A DNA stretch of 15,609 nt from the NCBI GenBank assembly GCA_002409365.1, contig DHUW01000084.1, positions 5,848 through 21,456 on the forward strand, written 5' to 3'. This document shows, one piece after another, positions 13,557-15,609 of this stretch. A program made the translations under genes and the position numbers. The DNA is from Anaerolineaceae bacterium UBA5224. GTDB lineage: Bacteria > Chloroflexota > Anaerolineae > Anaerolineales > Anaerolineaceae. The stretch's first letter is position 1, and the number at the start of each line of letters is the position of its first letter. The notes below the pieces were generated by a model. The model was not told the origin of the DNA. It searched no databases and worked only from the letters and a program-made list of their open reading frames with translations.

Positions 13557-14335
13557 ATTTCGCTAATTATGCGGAGCTGTATCCGATATTAAACTTCGAC
13601 CCGGATCCCGGGGCGATTATCAACCCGCCGCAAGGCAATACGATTCCCGCAACAGTCGTGCTCTGTTTTTTTAAAGAAGTAGTTGAGAAGGTCGCTGCGG
13701 CATATAAGGCTGAAATCGTGAATACCTTCCGGTCAGAAGGTGGGTTGTACCCAGTTTATGAGATAGAGTTCAAGGGGGAGAAGATCGCTTTCTTCCAACC
13801 TGGAATAGGTTCTGCCCTGGGTGCAGGATTGCTGGATCAGGCGATCGGGTCGGGGGCGCGGAATATCATCGCCTGCGGAGGTTGTGGTGTCTTGGATAAA
13901 AATGTTGCTTGCGGACACGTTCTTCTGCCAACAGCCGCCTATCGTGAAGAAGGGACTTCCTACCATTACCTTCCTCCCTCATCGACGGTCGAAATTGAGC
14001 CGACTGTTATCAATCTGATGGAAACGGTTTTGTTTGAAAATAGGATCGAATACCTTAAAACCAAAAGCTGGACGACGGATGGCTTTTACCGGGAAACATT
14101 AGGAAAAGCAGCTTACTACAAGTCCCAGGGAGTTCTGGCTGTTGAAATGGAAATGTCAGCACTGGCGGCAGTGGCAAAATTCCGTAATGTAAAGTTTGGT
14201 CAGTATTTGTACGCAGGCGACATGGTTGTACCGGAAGGTTGGGACAAGCGTGGATGGGTAGACCGCACTGATGTGCGCGAAGTGTTGTTCTGGCTGTCCG
14301 TGGAAGCATGTTTGCGAATTGAAAAGGAGTTGTAA
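13553..14335 (+). CDS. Nucleoside phosphorylase (PNP/UDP) family protein
   Basis: Enzymes of this family split purine nucleosides or uridine with phosphate, or hydrolyse nucleosides such as methylthioadenosine. The start ATG 13553 overlaps the methyltransferase stop as ATGA and has GGAAA seven bases upstream; ATG 13541 would add four residues. The protein has 260 residues. Family marks are PGIGSALGAGLLD (83-95), the glycine-rich IIACGGCGVLD (105-115), a nucleoside-site REEGTSYHY (131-139), DGFYRE (176-181), the substrate-binding VEMEMSA (197-203), and Asp223 in AGDMV as the likely catalytic acid. The layout is closer to uridine phosphorylase-like members than to MTA/SAH nucleosidase, but the substrate is open. 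Its stop overlaps the next gene as TAATG. The family call is sound. Confidence 0.85.
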   Translation: MNFANYAELYPILNFDPDPGAIINPPQGNTIPATVVLCFFKEVVEKVAAAYKAEIVNTFRSEGGLYPVYEIEFKGEKIAFFQPGIGSALGAGLLDQAIGSGARNIIACGGCGVLDKNVACGHVLLPTAAYREEGTSYHYLPPSSTVEIEPTVINLMETVLFENRIEYLKTKSWTTDGFYRETLGKAAYYKSQGVLAVEMEMSALAAVAKFRNVKFGQYLYAGDMVVPEGWDKRGWVDRTDVREVLFWLSVEACLRIEKEL

Positions 14336-15609
14336 TGCCAGTATTCGAAAAGGAGATCTTAACAAAGTTTGGATCAGAAGAACTGGGAGAATGGAGCAAA
14401 GGCCAGGATCTGGTCATACCCAACTATGATGGCTATGGATTGGCGAATTTGACTCCAACAGCTGCTTATTGGCTGGGAGCAGGTCCTCTGCCAGCGCCTA
14501 TTTTTGGGCGGGAAATTCTCGATCAATTCAAGGACCACTATCATAATGTAATTGTTATTCTCGTCGATGCTTTGGGTTACAGACAGCTCAAACAATTGAT
14601 TGAAATGGGCAGGGCGCCACTTTGGAAACAACAACTGGAAAGGGGGAAGCTTTTCCCGATTACGAGCATTTCTCCGAGTACAACTGCAACCGCCCTGACG
14701 ACAATCTGGACAGGGACGGCACCGAACCAGCATGGTGTGATTGGCTATGAAATGTGGCACAAGGAACTGGGTCTGGTGATGAATAACATCCTGCACACAC
14801 CGATCACCTACCGAGGTGATGTGGGTGGGTTAAGCAGGGCAGGTTTTGAACCGACCCGATTTATGAACCAGGTTCCTTTAGGACAGCGCTTTGCCAATCA
14901 CGGGGTGGAAAGCCATGGCTTTTTACCTGGCTCGATAGCTAATTCGGGTCTCTCGCAGATGCACCTGCCTGGCAGCATTCTGCACACCTTTTCCGCTGAA
15001 AGCGATCTATTCTTAAATATGCGCGACCTCCTTAATCAGCCCAGCAAACACCGGAGGTTCATGTATGCCTATTGGAGCGATGTGGATTCACTGATGCATC
15101 GATATGGCACCTACAATGATCGCGTGACCGAGCAATTTTTTGATTTCAGCAATGCCTTGTTTCGACTGCTGGTGGGCGGGTTGGATGAATCGGTGCGCCA
15201 GAACAGTTTGATCCTGGTCAGTGCTGATCATGGTTCGGTGGAAACTCCAACGAACAGCGATTTTGACCTGGCGAATCATCCTAAATTAACTTCATTGCTC
15301 ACCATGGCTCCCACCTGTGAAGGACGTCTGCCCTTTTTGTATGTGAAACAGGGTCAGTTGGAGGCAGTAAGGGAATATTTCGAACATGCCTGGCCGGGTG
15401 AGTTTGGCTTCCTGACCCGACAGCAGGTCCTGGACCTGAGATTGTTGGGGAATGGGCAGGACCATCCGGACTTACTTGATCGAATTGGCGATTTGGTGGC
15501 GGTTCCACTTAAGCCCGGTAGTTATCTCTGGTGGCCAGACCGAACAAACACCATGCTTGGCAGGCATGGTGGTTTGCACGCGGATGAAATGTTGGTGCCA
15601 TTATTTGCT
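14335..15609 (+). CDS. Alkaline-phosphatase-superfamily phosphodiesterase/nucleotide pyrophosphatase (partial)
   Basis: The family (type I phosphodiesterase/nucleotide pyrophosphatase, also phosphoglycerate mutase-like metalloenzymes) hydrolyses phosphoester or pyrophosphate bonds using two zinc ions. The frame gives 425 residues up to the window edge. The metal and catalytic sites are visible: Asp78 in VILVDALGY, the nucleophile Ser/Thr in SPSTTATALTT (113-123), with GTAPNQHGVIGY behind it, Asp251 and His255 in DSLMHRYG, Asp298-His299 in SADHG, and His411 in GRHGGLH. With the final site present, nearly the whole protein is in the window. No signal peptide or membrane segment is seen at the N-terminus, which argues for a cytoplasmic enzyme. 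The start ATG 14335 has AGGAG five bases upstream and overlaps the phosphorylase stop. The substrate is unknown; a nucleotide or nucleotide derivative is plausible from the neighbour. Confidence 0.85.
   Translation, partial: MPVFEKEILTKFGSEELGEWSKGQDLVIPNYDGYGLANLTPTAAYWLGAGPLPAPIFGREILDQFKDHYHNVIVILVDALGYRQLKQLIEMGRAPLWKQQLERGKLFPITSISPSTTATALTTIWTGTAPNQHGVIGYEMWHKELGLVMNNILHTPITYRGDVGGLSRAGFEPTRFMNQVPLGQRFANHGVESHGFLPGSIANSGLSQMHLPGSILHTFSAESDLFLNMRDLLNQPSKHRRFMYAYWSDVDSLMHRYGTYNDRVTEQFFDFSNALFRLLVGGLDESVRQNSLILVSADHGSVETPTNSDFDLANHPKLTSLLTMAPTCEGRLPFLYVKQGQLEAVREYFEHAWPGEFGFLTRQQVLDLRLLGNGQDHPDLLDRIGDLVAVPLKPGSYLWWPDRTNTMLGRHGGLHADEMLVPLFA

Noticed and set aside
1..15609. CRISPR array, tRNA or rRNA genes, insertion sequence
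   Set aside because: No regularly spaced repeats, no cloverleaf-like or rRNA sequence and no transposase were noticed; a dedicated tRNA and IS scan was not possible here.

Overview
The window looks like a stretch of chromosome from a strict or facultative anaerobe of moderate GC content, most likely a Chloroflexota bacterium of the Anaerolineae type. This is inferred from protein style only: a tungsten/molybdenum aldehyde ferredoxin oxidoreductase with its own ferredoxin, an MscL ending in a zinc ribbon, and the housekeeping set present. No rRNA or tRNA gene was seen to confirm it. Genes are closely packed, with good Shine-Dalgarno sites and many 1-17 nt overlaps.

Layout. (1) Positions 1-4521, minus strand: a housekeeping run of a small two-helix membrane protein, a D-2-hydroxyacid dehydrogenase, rarA (AAA+ replication/recombination factor), pth (peptidyl-tRNA hydrolase) and the first third of mfd (transcription-repair coupling factor, cut by the window edge). 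A 76-bp inverted-repeat element sits directly behind rarA, ahead of pth. (2) 4589-6256, minus: a single aldehyde dehydrogenase resembling 1-pyrroline-5-carboxylate dehydrogenase, with its own extended -10 promoter and a strong intrinsic terminator. (3) 6218-7710: a damaged branched-chain amino-acid (Liv) ABC transporter locus. About 390 bp hold no convincing gene. They are followed by the C-terminal half of LivG without its Walker A, then an apparently intact LivF. (4) 7724-11192, minus: a tight four-gene operon (polyferredoxin, AOR, ThiS/MoaD-like carrier, ThiF/HesA-like activating enzyme) behind a near-consensus sigma-70 promoter. Stops and starts overlap or lie 4 nt apart. The carrier and its activating enzyme probably supply sulfur for the dithiolene of the AOR cofactor. 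(5) 11257-12687: an acidic protein with a C-terminal membrane anchor, divergent from mscL, each with a TATAAT -10 box. (6) 12702-15609, plus: an apparently leaderless beta-class DNA methyltransferase, a nucleoside phosphorylase family protein and an alkaline-phosphatase-superfamily phosphodiesterase (cut by the window edge), joined by ATGA and TAATG overlaps.

The items most worth following are the AOR operon, whose ThiF-like enzyme lacks the usual zinc cysteines and whose AOR has a glycine at a normally acidic cofactor-site position; the methyltransferase-phosphorylase-phosphodiesterase operon, an unusual coupling of DNA modification with nucleoside/nucleotide enzymes; the truncated livG; and the structured repeat behind rarA. 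No CRISPR array, insertion sequence or complete transposase was seen.
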